A DNA stretch of 52,136 bases, taken from contig NZ_JACJQG010000072.1 of assembly GCF_014696435.1 (NCBI RefSeq), positions 1 to 52,136 of the forward strand, given 5' to 3'. Source of the DNA: Calothrix anomala FACHB-343 (lineage in GTDB: Bacteria > Cyanobacteriota > Cyanobacteriia > Cyanobacteriales > Nostocaceae). The translations under genes and the position numbers were made by a program. The stretch's first letter is position 1; every line of letters starts with the position of its first letter. Below, piece after piece: positions 1 to 8,660 of this stretch. The notes under the pieces are model-generated. The model was not told where the DNA came from. It saw only the letters and a list, made by a program, of their open reading frames with translations, and made no database searches.

Positions 1-82
1 AGCCTGCCTTCGCAGGCTAAAAGTTTGATAGCCTGCGAAGGCAGGCTTCGTATTTCTAGCCCCACCCTTATAGGGTGAGGGC
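1..82. repeat. Cluster of intergenic palindromes
   Basis: The 18-mer AGCCTGCCTTCGCAGGCT at 1-18 is repeated as its exact reverse complement at 30-47, so an 18-bp stem with an 11-nt loop can form. A second hairpin, CCCACCCT/AGGGTGAGGG, lies near 62-82. No U-tract follows, so I call it dispersed palindromic repeat DNA rather than a terminator for the hydrolase gene ending at 169. Confidence 0.75.
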
Positions 83-168
83 GTTTTTGCACATTTGGGA
101 TGCTCCCCCCATATTGCACAAGTCAAGTATTAACCTATTGTTCTGCTTTCTCTATGCTGAGTAAAAAT

Positions 169-1065
169 TTAGGAATTCAGCAGAGGTAAAAACTGACGAA
201 TTAAGCCAATAGTGACTGCTGGTAATTCTAACTGTGGTGTTAATCCCACATCTTCAATGTGTTGAAAAATTTTAATGGCTTGGGGATTGAGATCCGCCAA
301 ACGTCTGCCGATTTCTGGCCCCGTAAATTGGGATTTTTCTCCCCATATAATGGCGGTGGGAGTAGTCAATTGCTGAATATATAACGATAAATCAAAGCAC
401 AAATCGCCACGCACAAAAGACAGTGCTGTGTATTCTGCATTTGGCTGTTGTGCAGATTCGAGATAAGCATCGACAATTTCTTGGTAAACTCGGCTAGGCT
501 CGGCAAATTGTCGTTGTTCTAAAAAAGAGCGAATGCCGTTGCTAGTTGCAACTCCCGTACTATACAACAAGCGATCGACAATGGGAACGCTGGCTAATTG
601 CGCAAAAAAACTGCGGGAATAGTCTTCACCAAAATCAGAGAGTCCCGCAGGAGTGGTAAGAATGAGAGATTTAAATAGATCGGGATGAGCGATCGCTAAT
701 CGAATTACGATAGCTGCAGTTAAAGAAGATGCGATCGCTGTGACTGGATGGGTACAAGTCTGCTGTAAAAATTCCTGAATCGTTTTTAAGTAATCTTCAA
801 CTTGATAATTGCGTCCTAAATGCTCAGATCTCCCCCAGCCAAGTAAATCCGGTGCAATAATTCGGTAGTCGCTAGCGAATCCTGGATAAACTTTAGACCA
901 TTCATAAGCCGAAGAACCACCACCAAATCCATGAAGAAACACTAAAGTTTCCCTTTCGTCTTTAGGCGTATCATCTTGCCACAGTGAACCTGTGTTCGTG
1001 TAGTAAACTATTCTTCCTAGAGAGGTAATTATCGAGCGTTGTTCAAATCCTAGTGGCTGAAACAT
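169..1065 (-). CDS. Alpha/beta-hydrolase fold protein with degenerate catalytic triad
   Basis: A 298-residue single-domain alpha/beta hydrolase of normal family length, starting at ATG 1065. The oxyanion region FLHGFGGGSSAYEW (about residues 43-56) and APDLLGWGRS (about 71-80) are typical. The nucleophile elbow reads ASSLT, so a serine is kept. The segment where the acidic residue is expected reads WGEKSQF (usual WGxxD), and the segment expected to hold the histidine reads EDVGLTPQLE (usual GHxPxxE). No signal peptide is seen. By family it could be a hydrolase or haloperoxidase-like enzyme, but the altered acid and histidine positions suggest a changed or lost activity. The substrate is unknown. 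It stands alone, with no operon partner in view. Confidence 0.85.
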   Translation of the reverse strand: MFQPLGFEQRSIITSLGRIVYYTNTGSLWQDDTPKDERETLVFLHGFGGGSSAYEWSKVYPGFASDYRIIAPDLLGWGRSEHLGRNYQVEDYLKTIQEFLQQTCTHPVTAIASSLTAAIVIRLAIAHPDLFKSLILTTPAGLSDFGEDYSRSFFAQLASVPIVDRLLYSTGVATSNGIRSFLEQRQFAEPSRVYQEIVDAYLESAQQPNAEYTALSFVRGDLCFDLSLYIQQLTTPTAIIWGEKSQFTGPEIGRRLADLNPQAIKIFQHIEDVGLTPQLELPAVTIGLIRQFLPLLNS

Positions 1066-1655
1066 AAATATTGTGATTCAGGTTTGTGTTTGTTAGGAAA
1101 AGGTTAAAATTTAGTCAATTTTAAGTATTTATACTAAATTAAGTTCCGGAATAGCACTAAGTAATCAAGTATTAGCATAAAGAATCAACAAGTATGGAGA
1201 GAATTTATTAGCGTTCCCCCAGATACCTGTATGCGTGACTATCTAGGATCGCAGTTTGGTATTACCTGTTGACCTGCAAATCTCTTTCATTATGGATGAA
1301 TCTATGATGCTTAGACTTCTGTCCAACGTCAGATTAAGTGGATGTAAAATTGCCAGATTATCTATGAAGATATGATGATTTTTTTATGACAAACTTGGGC
1401 TGTTTTTGCCTGTATTTACTGCCCCATGAGGATTTAGGTTTGTAATCAGGATAACTTAGAGGTTAATTATGGCATGGCTTTTGTATGGTAATCTATCAGA
1501 AAGATTACGGATACTTTTTCTAAGTTAACTCTCAGTTAAAACCCTGATATCAACAAACGTTAACTTTATTACTGGCAACAAAAAACAATCTTTGCTTGTA
1601 ATTATGACGAATCATTAAATTAATTATTCTTAAGAAAATTCAAAGGCGGAGTGTG
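1066..1655. other. 590-nt AT-rich intergenic region
   Basis: This separates the divergently transcribed hydrolase (minus) and the small hypothetical gene (plus). I see no convincing coding frame, tRNA or strong terminator. It presumably holds both promoters, but I could not assign -10/-35 elements with confidence. Confidence 0.5.
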
Positions 1656-2240
1656 ATGGTAAAGGAGGCAATTCTCAAATCAGATAAAATCCCCAAGTTT
1701 AACAATAGTGAATTTGCGGTTGATAGTAGTCAGATTCATCACCAAACTCTAGCTACAGAATGGCAAGGTTCTGTCAAAGAAGTTTATGAAACTGCATCAG
1801 CAAATACACCGAGTTGTATTGCTTTAAACTTTGAGGATTTAAAATGTTTTGAAACAGTAGAACGCCAGTATGAATCCTGGGGTGTAATTTTCACTAACTG
1901 TATAGCTATACAGCCATCAAATCCTGCATTTCCCGCACATTCAGGTTCAACAGTATTGATGGGATCGCCAAAAAGTGGATCGTTAGAAGTAAGTTTTTTG
2001 CAACCCGTGAATTGGGTAAGTGCTTTTGTTACCAGTTCACAACGGCTAATACTCACAGCTTACGATCGCGATCGCCAAATGCTAGCGCAAACAGTCTTAC
2101 CAGCAGCCAATCTCGCTAATTCTGACTCTTCCATAGCGCCTAACGCTTTATTATCTATAGCTGCAAATAATATTTATCATCTGACCTTCAGTGCATTTGA
2201 CGGTCAATTTACCCTAGATAATTTTCGCTTTTGTGTTTAA
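1656..2240 (+). CDS. Hypothetical beta-rich protein
   Basis: A 194-residue protein that I cannot assign to a named family. ATG 1656 is preferred over GTG 1653 because the purine-rich AAGGCGGA ends 5 nt before it. The first 45 residues are polar and probably disordered. From about residue 50 the sequence alternates hydrophobic and polar residues (IALNFEDL, SLEVSFLQPVNWVSAFVTS, LTAYDRD, YHLTFSAFDGQFTLDNFRF). This pattern resembles the jelly-roll beta-sandwich domains of cyanobacterial surface or PEP-CTERM-type proteins that begin with FEDL and end with LDNFRF. There is no signal peptide and no C-terminal sorting signal. A carbohydrate-binding or structural role is only a guess. Confidence 0.65.
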   Translation: MVKEAILKSDKIPKFNNSEFAVDSSQIHHQTLATEWQGSVKEVYETASANTPSCIALNFEDLKCFETVERQYESWGVIFTNCIAIQPSNPAFPAHSGSTVLMGSPKSGSLEVSFLQPVNWVSAFVTSSQRLILTAYDRDRQMLAQTVLPAANLANSDSSIAPNALLSIAANNIYHLTFSAFDGQFTLDNFRFCV

Positions 2241-2248
2241 TTTGTTAG

Positions 2249-2268
2249 AGACGCGATTAATCGCGTCT
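2249..2268. repeat. Dispersed palindrome AGACGCGATTAATCGCGTCT
   Basis: This is a perfect 20-bp palindrome. Near-identical copies with TC in place of the central TA occur at 6878-6897, 20130-20149 (followed by several partial copies to about 20204) and 34188-34207. Copies lie in intergenic gaps and often next to heptamer repeats. The exact dyad can form a hairpin, and the family behaves like a cyanobacterial REP-type repeat. Confidence 0.85.
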
Positions 2269-2315
2269 GTACAACAGTCAACAGTCAACGGTCAAATAAG
2301 GTATTATTGTTTCTC

Positions 2316-2350
2316 GATGGCAGCTTGAGGCAACTCTCATAGCTGCCATC
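2316..2350 (+). repeat. Intergenic hairpin
   Basis: GATGGCAGCT (2316-2325) is the reverse complement of AGCTGCCATC (2341-2350), giving a 10-bp stem with a 15-nt loop downstream of the 1656-2240 gene. The following bases are TATATACC rather than a U-run, so it could stabilise an mRNA 3' end but is not a classical terminator. Confidence 0.5.
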
Positions 2351-2459
2351 TATATACCCATAGGCATGGAACGCCTTGACAATAAATGGGTGTACTATCC
2401 TTTCCTTATATAAAGTAAAACTATAAACTAATAATCTTGTAATCTAGTAGGTAAAAACC

Positions 2460-3227
2460 GTGGCGCAGGCTTTGTCTTCATGGCAGCAATTAATTAACCA
2501 GCTTTCTAACTGGTCGCTTCCAGATCTTAAGACAGGAGCCTCAAAGCAACGAAAATATCGGCAGTTTTCTGGCCCTGGTGGCGTGCTAGGATTGCTGACA
2601 ATTATTGTGGCGATGCTGTTGTGGAACTGGAAACTTCTGTTGGCGCTGCTAATTGGGATTGGCGTGATGTTATCAGTCTACTCAATGCAGAAGTGGGACT
2701 GGCAACAACGTTGGTCTCAAATGCAGGGGTTTGTCAATGCCCCCAACCGTCAGTTAATCTTGGCAGTTAGTAGCGGTGGAATTGCGACTTTTACCAGTTA
2801 CATCGCTGCAGCGATTTGGTTTGACTCTAACAGTCCTTGGATTGCTGCGGGTGTGATTTTCCAAGGTTTAGGAACTTTATTAAGTTTAATTTTGCTGGTT
2901 TCCCAAATCGTCAATTTTTATGGAATTCGTCAAGAAGACCAATGCGATCGCTTGTTAGATAACTTAACAGAAGCAGACCCCTTAAAGCGTTTGGTTGCTG
3001 TGCGTCAATTAACTAAACTTGTTAGCCGCAAACGGGTTGATGCAAGTGTAAAACAAAATGTAATTGAATGTTTGCAATTGTTATTAACTCAGGAAAAAGA
3101 AGCAGTAATTCGCGAAGCAGCTTTTGAAAGCTTACAAACTTTAGATAGCGCAAAACTGCCTCTAGTCAATACTTCTAGTATTTTTATCCCTGTTGCTGCC
3201 AAAGTTAAAACACAAATTCCTTCTTAA
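2460..3227 (+). CDS. Conserved-type cyanobacterial membrane protein with C-terminal HEAT/ARM-like region
   Basis: A 255-residue protein with a GTG start at 2460. About residues 40-75 form one or two membrane helices (VLGLLTIIVAMLLWNWKLLL and LLIGIGVML). Two more hydrophobic stretches follow at about 98-120 and 127-152. The C-terminal 90 residues are soluble and helical (DPLKRLVAVRQLTKLVSRK, AVIREAAFESLQTL), like one to two armadillo/HEAT repeats facing one side of the membrane. I do not recognise a named function. The 18-nt gap to the gluconokinase gene suggests co-transcription. Confidence 0.8.
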   Translation: MAQALSSWQQLINQLSNWSLPDLKTGASKQRKYRQFSGPGGVLGLLTIIVAMLLWNWKLLLALLIGIGVMLSVYSMQKWDWQQRWSQMQGFVNAPNRQLILAVSSGGIATFTSYIAAAIWFDSNSPWIAAGVIFQGLGTLLSLILLVSQIVNFYGIRQEDQCDRLLDNLTEADPLKRLVAVRQLTKLVSRKRVDASVKQNVIECLQLLLTQEKEAVIREAAFESLQTLDSAKLPLVNTSSIFIPVAAKVKTQIPS

Positions 3228-3245
3228 GAATTTGCTGCCAATTAT

Positions 3246-3731
3246 ATGATTATCATCGTCATGGGTGTTTCTGGCTCTGGTAAAACCACTGTAGGCAAAC
3301 TTTTGGCAGAGTCTTTAGGGTGGACTTTTAGCGATGCTGACGCTTTCCATTCACCAGAGAATGTGGAGAACATGCGGCGTGGTATTCCTCTAACTGAGAC
3401 TGATAGAAAACCCTGGTTAGAAGCTTTACAAGCAGCTATTAAACAATGGTTGCAAGAAAATACAAATGTGGTGTTGGCTTGTTCGGCGTTAAAAGATAGC
3501 TATCGTCAATTTTTGCTAGTGGATAGCGAACGCATCAAGCTAGTCTACCTCAAAGGCTCTTACGATTTGATTCAAAAACGTTTACAAGAGCGTCAAAATC
3601 ACTATATGCCGGAAATACTTCTCCAGAGCCAGTTTGATGCCTTAGAGGAGCCTTTAAACACCATATATATAGATATAGCCCAATCACCCCAAGCTATTGT
3701 GCAAAACATTAAAACGGTTTTGCAAATTTAG
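3246..3731 (+). CDS. gntK: Gluconokinase
   Basis: A 161-residue P-loop kinase of usual GntK length (EC 2.7.1.12). It phosphorylates D-gluconate to 6-phosphogluconate, which enters the oxidative pentose phosphate or Entner-Doudoroff route. Seen: Walker A GVSGSGKTT at residues 7-15, the substrate segment DADAFHSPENVENMRRGIPL at about 31-50, and LACSALKDSYR at about 79-89, all characteristic of gluconokinases as distinct from shikimate or adenylate kinases. It is cytosolic. It starts 18 nt after the membrane-protein gene and probably shares its transcript. An imperfect terminator-like hairpin follows at 3753-3784. Confidence 0.93.
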   Translation: MIIIVMGVSGSGKTTVGKLLAESLGWTFSDADAFHSPENVENMRRGIPLTETDRKPWLEALQAAIKQWLQENTNVVLACSALKDSYRQFLLVDSERIKLVYLKGSYDLIQKRLQERQNHYMPEILLQSQFDALEEPLNTIYIDIAQSPQAIVQNIKTVLQI

Positions 3732-3752
3732 TTTTTACAAAATTTAATAAAT

Positions 3753-3784
3753 AGGCGGATTCGCATTACCAATGGTATCCGCCT
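3753..3784 (+). terminator. Hairpin after gntK
   Basis: AGGCGGAT (3753-3760) pairs with ATCCGCCT (3777-3784) 22 nt after the gntK stop codon, and an inner ACCAATGGT dyad extends the structure. The bases that follow (GACAGACAAAC) lack a U-run, so it may be an mRNA-end stabiliser. The rest of the gap to 4130 holds another small hairpin (GGGAGC 4060-4065 / GCTCCC 4071-4076) and no gene I can support. Confidence 0.45.
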
Positions 3785-4130
3785 GACAGACAAACAACAA
3801 TACTATGAACTTACCCATCATTACAGCTGATGACCAGCGATCGCCGGAATAAATTGTCATAATTTCATAAAATTTATGAAAAATTAGCATTTCGGATCGC
3901 GATCGCTAATTACAACATGCAGATATGCTGCCATTAATGCCATGATGAATGCGATCGGGCGATTCAATACTTTGGTAGTTCGATTGAACTGTTTTTTCTA
4001 TGTTAAACTTCGTCCATGTTGAAACCTGGAGCGGGACGGAAAGCCCCCTACTACCAGCAGGGAGCAAGATGCTCCCACTACCATGAAAAACTATGGTTCT
4101 CAAAATAGATGTGGTTTATCAAATTATTTA

Positions 4131-4430
4131 CTAAAGTATTTGTGCCTGAATGCGTTCTTCTCTCAACTGAGATATAAAGTTATTAATATCAAAATTTTCT
4201 GCTAATTCTGCTTCTACAACTAAAATTCCATCTTGGCGATAAAGGTTTGCTGGTTGATTATTCAATAAATTATTCAGTTGGGAATTTTGCTGAGTATTTT
4301 CTTCAGTTACTTCCTGACTGAGAAGCTCTATTTTTTCTGTAATGGCTTGCAAAATAAATTCTTCAGTCGATATTCCTTGACTATTTGCCCATTTTTCAAT
4401 TTTTTGTTGCAGTTGGGGAGGAACGTTCAT
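4131..4430 (-). CDS. Small ribbon-helix-helix-like hypothetical protein
   Basis: A 99-residue protein with ATG 4430. The N-terminus (VPPQLQQKIEKWANSQGISTEEFILQAI) has the pattern of a ribbon-helix-helix or antitoxin-type DNA-binding segment. The C-terminal half (ILVVEAELAENFDINNFISQLREERIQAQIL) resembles the toxin-binding tails of small antitoxins. No toxin gene is adjacent, so it may be an orphan antitoxin or a free regulator. The family assignment is an inference from composition and length only. Confidence 0.6.
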   Translation of the reverse strand: MNVPPQLQQKIEKWANSQGISTEEFILQAITEKIELLSQEVTEENTQQNSQLNNLLNNQPANLYRQDGILVVEAELAENFDINNFISQLREERIQAQIL

Positions 4431-4547
4431 AAAAGTGAAGAGAAATCAAACTTTAATACTTTAATTGTAAAAGGCGATCGCTTAGTTGATATTCAAGCTA
4501 GACGGTCATGCGATCAATCACACAACGAGGGTATGAAAATCTCTCTG

Positions 4548-4579
4548 AACAGTCAACAGTCAACAGTCAACAGTCAACG
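4548..4579. repeat. Heptanucleotide array, GTCAACA family
   Basis: Tandem 7-mers AGTCAAC. The same heptamer family, on either strand, recurs near 2275-2294, 7666-7693, 13425-13452, 22793-22835, 31441-31483, 32540-32576 and 43303-43345. The largest array is at 21990-22136. These match the short tandemly repeated repetitive (STRR) sequences described in heterocystous cyanobacteria. Confidence 0.85.
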
Positions 4580-4636
4580 CTATTTTCAACACAGTTATCT
4601 GAGTTTGGGACGGGAAAACCCCGCCCCAAAACTTAA

Positions 4637-5812
4637 TTATGGCGTGTTAGGAATTAACCTACCGCAAGGATAGGTAGCTGCTTGCTGGTTTGCACTTTCG
4701 ACGACAGCCGCAGGAATTTTATCTGATGGTTGCGCTTTTGCTGCAAGATAATCTTGGCGGAGTTTTTCGACAATTGTTTCTCGCTTGTCGTATAGCCGCT
4801 TTAATTGGCGTGGCTGGTTTTTTTGCAGCACATAAGCGGTTACCAATGGTAAAGCGATCGTGCTATCGGTGTAACAAACAATTGTGCTAGGTAACTCTTC
4901 CGGGTCAATTTTACCCCAGCTAACCGCTTCTGAAGGTGTCGCCCCGGACAAGCCACCTGTATCAGGACGCGCATCGGTAAACTGGACAAAGTAGTCATGT
5001 CCCCGTTCTTCTAAGCCTAGTACCTCGTGAAGTTGCGGTTGGGTTTGTAGCAAAAAGTTCTTCGGACTACCGCCACCAATAATCACAGCTGCGCTTTTAC
5101 CTTCAGCTTCTCGTGCATTGTAGGCGATCGCAGCTGTTTCGTTAACATCAATAGAAGGATCGATAATTAATTGCGAACCTTCCAAAGCTAAAGCGGCGAC
5201 ATTCATCCCAATAGAACTATCCCCAGGAGAAGAAGTGTAAATCGGTACGCCACATTCATAAGCTGTTGCTAGCAAGCAGGAATTTTTCACCCCTAATTGC
5301 TTTTCAATTTCCCAGACATACTTACCTAGCAAATAGTGAAATTCAGCCGTTCCCATGCGCTTTTGAAAAGCTTCTGCTTGCAGTATCTTGCGGATAAATG
5401 CATCAGTTTCTAGCAGCACATCATAGCCGAAAATAATGTCATAAATGCGGATAGTTCCTTCTTGACGTAGTTTCACATCATCCAAAAAGGGATTACCCGC
5501 AAATAATTCAAAACCCAAACCATAGTGCATATCGTGATAAAGATTTGCACCAGTGCTAATCATCCAGTCAATAAAGCCGTTGCGAATTAACGGCGCAAGG
5601 GCGGAAACCCCAAATCCGGCTGGTGTCATCGCCCCAGAAAGACTTACACCGACTGTGACACCAGGGGTTAACACCTCACGACTCAGCAGTTGACATATTT
5701 CCCGCAACCGCGCGGAGTTGTAAGCGGTAAAGTAATTATCAATCAAATCAACTACGCCGATATCGGTGGACATGGGAATCGGTGCAATTTTTTGACCTAG
5801 TTTTTTTGACAT
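4637..5812 (-). CDS. Deoxyhypusine synthase-like (homospermidine synthase-like) enzyme
   Basis: A 391-residue protein of the deoxyhypusine synthase fold. Seen: [19 protein letters not shown] near residue 50, [15 protein letters not shown] near 85-99, [12 protein letters not shown] near 200, and the NAD-binding [16 protein letters not shown] near 246-261 followed by [20 protein letters not shown]. Eukaryotic enzymes transfer an aminobutyl group from spermidine to eIF5A. Bacteria lack eIF5A, so bacterial members are thought to act in polyamine metabolism, for example homospermidine formation from putrescine or spermidine in an NAD-dependent reaction. The last 35 residues ([20 protein letters not shown] onward) form a low-complexity tail beyond the fold. 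It is a single gene; no polyamine partners are nearby. Confidence 0.85.
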   Translation of the reverse strand: MSKKLGQKIAPIPMSTDIGVVDLIDNYFTAYNSARLREICQLLSREVLTPGVTVGVSLSGAMTPAGFGVSALAPLIRNGFIDWMISTGANLYHDMHYGLGFELFAGNPFLDDVKLRQEGTIRIYDIIFGYDVLLETDAFIRKILQAEAFQKRMGTAEFHYLLGKYVWEIEKQLGVKNSCLLATAYECGVPIYTSSPGDSSIGMNVAALALEGSQLIIDPSIDVNETAAIAYNAREAEGKSAAVIIGGGSPKNFLLQTQPQLHEVLGLEERGHDYFVQFTDARPDTGGLSGATPSEAVSWGKIDPEELPSTIVCYTDSTIALPLVTAYVLQKNQPRQLKRLYDKRETIVEKLRQDYLAAKAQPSDKIPAAVVESANQQAATYPCGRLIPNTP

Positions 5813-5860
5813 TCTGAGAATCCCGAAAAGTAAATACGCCGAATCTAATGTTATCTAGGA

Positions 5861-6802
5861 TTACGTTAATTCTCGTATAACTTTTAGATAACAATCGTAA
5901 GCACTTTGTCCAAAACAGACAAAAATCACTTGTTCGATGGACTTATGGCTGTGTAAAAACTTGTTAACTTCCGAAATTGCAATTTTACAGGCGCGTTCCA
6001 GAGGAAATCCATAAACGCCAGTGCTAATCGCCGGAAAAGCAATGGTTTTAATTTGATATTGTGCTGCTAAAGTCAAGCTATTGCGGTAACATCGCCCTAA
6101 CGTTTCATCTTCACCGCGATCGCCACCATACCACACAGGGCCGACGGTGTGAATTACCCATTTTGCGGGAAGTTGATAACCTTTGGTAATTTTCGCTTCC
6201 CCAGTAGCACAACCATTTAACAGGCGACATTCAGCTAATAATTCCGGCCCCGCAGCGCGATGAATTGCGCCATCCACACCGCCACCACCCAATAAAGAGT
6301 TTTTTGCAGCGTTCACAATTGCATCGACTGGTAGCTGGGTGATATCACCTTGAATAACTGATGTTTGCTGGCTCATTTTCGCTTCACCATGATTGTGATT
6401 ATTTTCTAACATCCCAGCCGCATAAATTGCTTGTAATCTTTGGAATATTGCTAATAGGTGTTTATTGTCAATCATCTTAGCTAAATGACCGCTACAAAAT
6501 CGCTCTTGGCGAATGTGCGTTGTAAACAATTTTTGTAATGTAGAAATATCTGCTACATTTAATAGTTCAGGATTAGTAATAAAACTATCTGCTGATTGTT
6601 TCCAAGCTAACCAATCAAAAGAAATGATAAAGTTTTCTTGATAAAGTGCTGTAATAAGCTCGTTAAATTCTTTAGAATAGCAATATGGTTCAAAAGTCAA
6701 TGGTTCAGTTTGGATGTCATATAGCTTAACTTCTTGATTCGTCAATAATGTGACAAAACCTAATATATTTTCCAGATTTTTTAGTGTAATTTGAGTAGAC
6801 AT
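5861..6802 (-). CDS. Macro-domain ADP-ribose hydrolase fused to an N-terminal DUF6508-like domain
   Basis: A 313-residue two-domain protein. Residues about 145-310 are a complete macro domain of the YmdB/O-acetyl-ADP-ribose deacetylase type: [53 protein letters not shown] and [12 protein letters not shown] cover the nucleotide-binding loops. Residues 1-135 form an independent helical domain that includes [20 protein letters not shown], a pattern I associate with DUF6508. Macro domains bind or hydrolyse ADP-ribose derivatives; what the extra domain adds is unknown. The usual macro protein is about 170 residues, so this is nearly twice as long. It is preceded by the palindrome and GGGCATT heptamers at 6835-6897 in the divergent gap with cobO. 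Confidence 0.85.
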   Translation of the reverse strand: MSTQITLKNLENILGFVTLLTNQEVKLYDIQTEPLTFEPYCYSKEFNELITALYQENFIISFDWLAWKQSADSFITNPELLNVADISTLQKLFTTHIRQERFCSGHLAKMIDNKHLLAIFQRLQAIYAAGMLENNHNHGEAKMSQQTSVIQGDITQLPVDAIVNAAKNSLLGGGGVDGAIHRAAGPELLAECRLLNGCATGEAKITKGYQLPAKWVIHTVGPVWYGGDRGEDETLGRCYRNSLTLAAQYQIKTIAFPAISTGVYGFPLERACKIAISEVNKFLHSHKSIEQVIFVCFGQSAYDCYLKVIRELT

Positions 6803-6834
6803 ATATAGGAATCTAGCTGCGTATTCTTAATTAA

Positions 6835-6897
6835 TGGGCATGGGGCATGGGGCATGGGGCATTGGGCATTCTTGTACAGACGCGATTCATCGCGTCT
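6835..6897. repeat. GGGCATT/GGGCATG heptamers plus palindrome
   Basis: Tandem 7-mers of the GGGCATK type run to about 6870 and are followed by the 20-bp palindrome family copy at 6878-6897. Similar heptamer arrays occur at 16745-16795, 17586-17640, 31049-31083, 34216-34250, 38624-38660 and 52076-52104. Read in one frame they encode Met-Pro-Asn/His-Ala-Pro/Gln-Cys-Pro, which falsely extends neighbouring ORFs. Confidence 0.85.
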
Positions 6898-6921
6898 CTA
6901 GCAACTGACAAATAATAATTG

Positions 6922-7599
6922 ATGAAAAACGATAACCCACAACAATTAGATTCAGATCAAGAGATTGCACGTGTAATTGACGAGGTAATGTCCTCATCTT
7001 TGAGTAACGAACAGTATCGCCAAAAGATGCAGCGACGTAAAGAAGTCCAAGATAAGCGGATAGCACAAGCTGTCCCCGAAAAGGGATTAGTGATTGTAAA
7101 TACTGGTAACGGGAAGGGGAAAACCACTGCGGCTTTAGGGATGGTATTGCGATCGCTTGGTCATGGGTATAAAGTGGCGATCGTCCAGTTTATCAAAGGT
7201 GCGTGGGAACCCTCAGAGAAAAGGGTGTTTAGTAGTTGGCAAGACCAGTTAGAATTTCATGCTATGGGCGAAGGCTTTACCTGGGAAACCCAAGATCGCG
7301 ATCGCGATTTAGATAAAGCACAAGCAGCTTGGGAAAAATCCTTAGAATATATTCGCAACCCAGAGTTTAGATTAGTCTTATTAGATGAAATTAATATTGC
7401 TCTGAAAATGGGTTACTTACAAGTTGAGCAAGTATTAGCCGGTTTAGCTGCAAAACCTGCTGGTACTCACGTAATTCTTACAGGTAGAGGCGCACCACCA
7501 GCTTTAATTGAACGTGCCGACTTAGTCACCGAAATGACATTAGTTAAGCATCCTTTCCGCGATCAAGGTGTAAAAGCTCAACCAGGAATTGAATATTAA
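6922..7599 (+). CDS. cobO: Cob(I)yrinic acid a,c-diamide adenosyltransferase
   Basis: A 225-residue CobO/BtuR-type enzyme (EC 2.5.1.17). It adds the 5'-deoxyadenosyl group of ATP to the corrinoid cobalt in adenosylcobalamin (or pseudocobalamin) synthesis and salvage. Seen: Walker A TGNGKGKTTAALGM at about residues 53-66, QFIKGAWEPSE, the acidic LVLLDEINIAL at about 151-161 and VILTGRGAPPALIERADLVTEM near the C-terminus. ATG 6922 is preferred to TTG 6919. The first 45 residues are an extension (VMSSSLSNEQYRQKMQRRKE) like the N-terminal helix that covers the corrinoid. It is monocistronic, with a clear terminator at 7628-7660. Confidence 0.94.
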   Translation: MKNDNPQQLDSDQEIARVIDEVMSSSLSNEQYRQKMQRRKEVQDKRIAQAVPEKGLVIVNTGNGKGKTTAALGMVLRSLGHGYKVAIVQFIKGAWEPSEKRVFSSWQDQLEFHAMGEGFTWETQDRDRDLDKAQAAWEKSLEYIRNPEFRLVLLDEINIALKMGYLQVEQVLAGLAAKPAGTHVILTGRGAPPALIERADLVTEMTLVKHPFRDQGVKAQPGIEY

Positions 7600-7627
7600 A
7601 ATCATCAATTTATCCTCAATAACAGCA

Positions 7628-7660
7628 AACTCCATCTTTTTTCGGATGGAGTTTTTTATT
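7628..7660 (+). terminator. Rho-independent terminator of cobO
   Basis: AACTCCATC (7628-7636) pairs perfectly with GATGGAGTT (7645-7653), followed by TTTTATT. It begins 28 nt after the cobO stop codon. Confidence 0.9.
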
Positions 7661-7729
7661 ATAGCTGTTGACTGTTGACTGTTGACTGTTGACAGAGTTG
7701 AAAGCCTAGTATTGTGAAGGTTTTATCTT

Positions 7730-7825
7730 ATACCAATTGGAAAAAAGAATGCGACAGTCTGTAGGGGCACTGGCACTGCCATGCCCTCTAGAATATATTG
7801 ATGTAGCGCAAATATGATTTAAATT
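7730..7825. mobile_element. MITE-like element, ATACCAATT family (copy 1)
   Basis: It starts with ATACCAATTGGAAAAAAGAA and carries an inner TGCGACAG...GGGGCA...TGCCATGCCCTCT...ATATTGATGT. The copy at 18149-18254 has the same order of motifs with intact terminal inverted repeats, and a third diverged copy is at 46793-46887. The right end here is eroded, so its position is approximate. Confidence 0.6.
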
Positions 7826-7834
7826 ACTATTAGT

Positions 7835-8296
7835 TTAAACTTGTTTCCCTGCTACATTTCTAATCACTTCCACATCTAACTCTAATATTTCAGCTACTTC
7901 TTGCACAGTCATTCCACGTTGCAGAAGTTTTACAATCATTTTTCTTTTGGCTTGTTCCTCGATTTCTTGTTGAACTTCTTCTTTGAGTTGTTGCTTAACT
8001 TCTTCTTTCACCTCTTCTCTAGCTTCTTCTTTTAACTCCTCATATACTCTTGTACCTCTGATTAATTCCAAACTCAACATTGCTTTTACCTCCTCCCTGC
8101 TCAAATTAGGAAACTTGTTTACCAGAATCGCCTCTATTAATTCTAAAACTTTTCTTTGGATGGCTGTGTCTTTGACTTCTTCTCTAGCTTGATTAACTAG
8201 TTGTTTGACTGATTCTTGTGCTTTTTGCTTACCTTCCACAATTAACTTCACAATTCCCAATCCTAATGATTGGTATGGTGTTTCCCAAAGCCTCAA
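7835..8296 (-). pseudogene. C-terminal remnant of a DUF2887/Rpn-type PD-(D/E)XK nuclease-like protein
   Basis: The 153-residue frame has only a TTG start, with an in-frame TAG 3 codons upstream (8303-8305). It matches my memory of the second half of the large cyanobacterial DUF2887 proteins (Rpn/PD-(D/E)XK-like): LGLGIVKLIVE, VLELIEAILVNKFPNLSREEVKAML, then a long charged helix rich in EEVKEEV and a C-terminal helix-turn segment (KLLQRGMTVQEVAEILELDVE). The N-terminal nuclease core is absent, and upstream lies the toxin gene, so the 5' part seems to have been deleted. A translated stand-alone fragment cannot be excluded. Confidence 0.7.
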
Positions 8297-8315
8297 CCCA
8301 AGCTACGAATATTCA

Positions 8316-8660
8316 CTACAAACCGAGAATTGTAGACAATGCTAATGCTAATTGCTCTATATAATTATCATCTAGATGACCGATTACTCTGATTATTCGC
8401 GATTTATCAATAGCTCGAATTTGCTCGCAAAGTATTACGGAGTCTTGGTTTAATCCAGCAACTCCTGAAGGAACAAACACATGAGATGGTAAAAGAGCGC
8501 GGCGGATTTTAGATGTAAAAGGTGCAATTATTGTGTGAGGGCTAACAGAATTCGCTTGGTCGATTTGTAGAATCACAACAGGTCTAATTCCTGCTTGTTC
8601 CGTACCTATTACTGGATTTAGATCGCAAAGAATCACATCCCCCCGCCTAATTTCTACCAC
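8316..8660 (-). CDS. mazF: MazF/PemK-family endoribonuclease toxin
   Basis: A 114-residue protein of normal MazF length. Seen: RRGDVILCDLNPVIGTEQAGIRPVVILQ at residues 5-32, IAPFTSKIRR near 45-54 and the final helix. MazF toxins cleave mRNA at short sequence motifs and are blocked by their antitoxin. The start is GTG 8660, which overlaps the antitoxin stop by 7 nt, so the pair is translationally coupled with the antitoxin first, as is usual for TA operons. The truncated nuclease-like remnant follows directly downstream. Confidence 0.92.
   Translation of the reverse strand: MVEIRRGDVILCDLNPVIGTEQAGIRPVVILQIDQANSVSPHTIIAPFTSKIRRALLPSHVFVPSGVAGLNQDSVILCEQIRAIDKSRIIRVIGHLDDNYIEQLALALSTILGL

Noticed and set aside
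85-120. Two TTGCACA motifs near the window start, resembling an L box
   Set aside because: They are separated by about 20 nt rather than 4 and no phycobiliprotein gene is near.
3906-4103. 65-residue minus-strand ORF
   Set aside because: Covers the GGGAGC/GCTCCC hairpin and shows no protein-like pattern.
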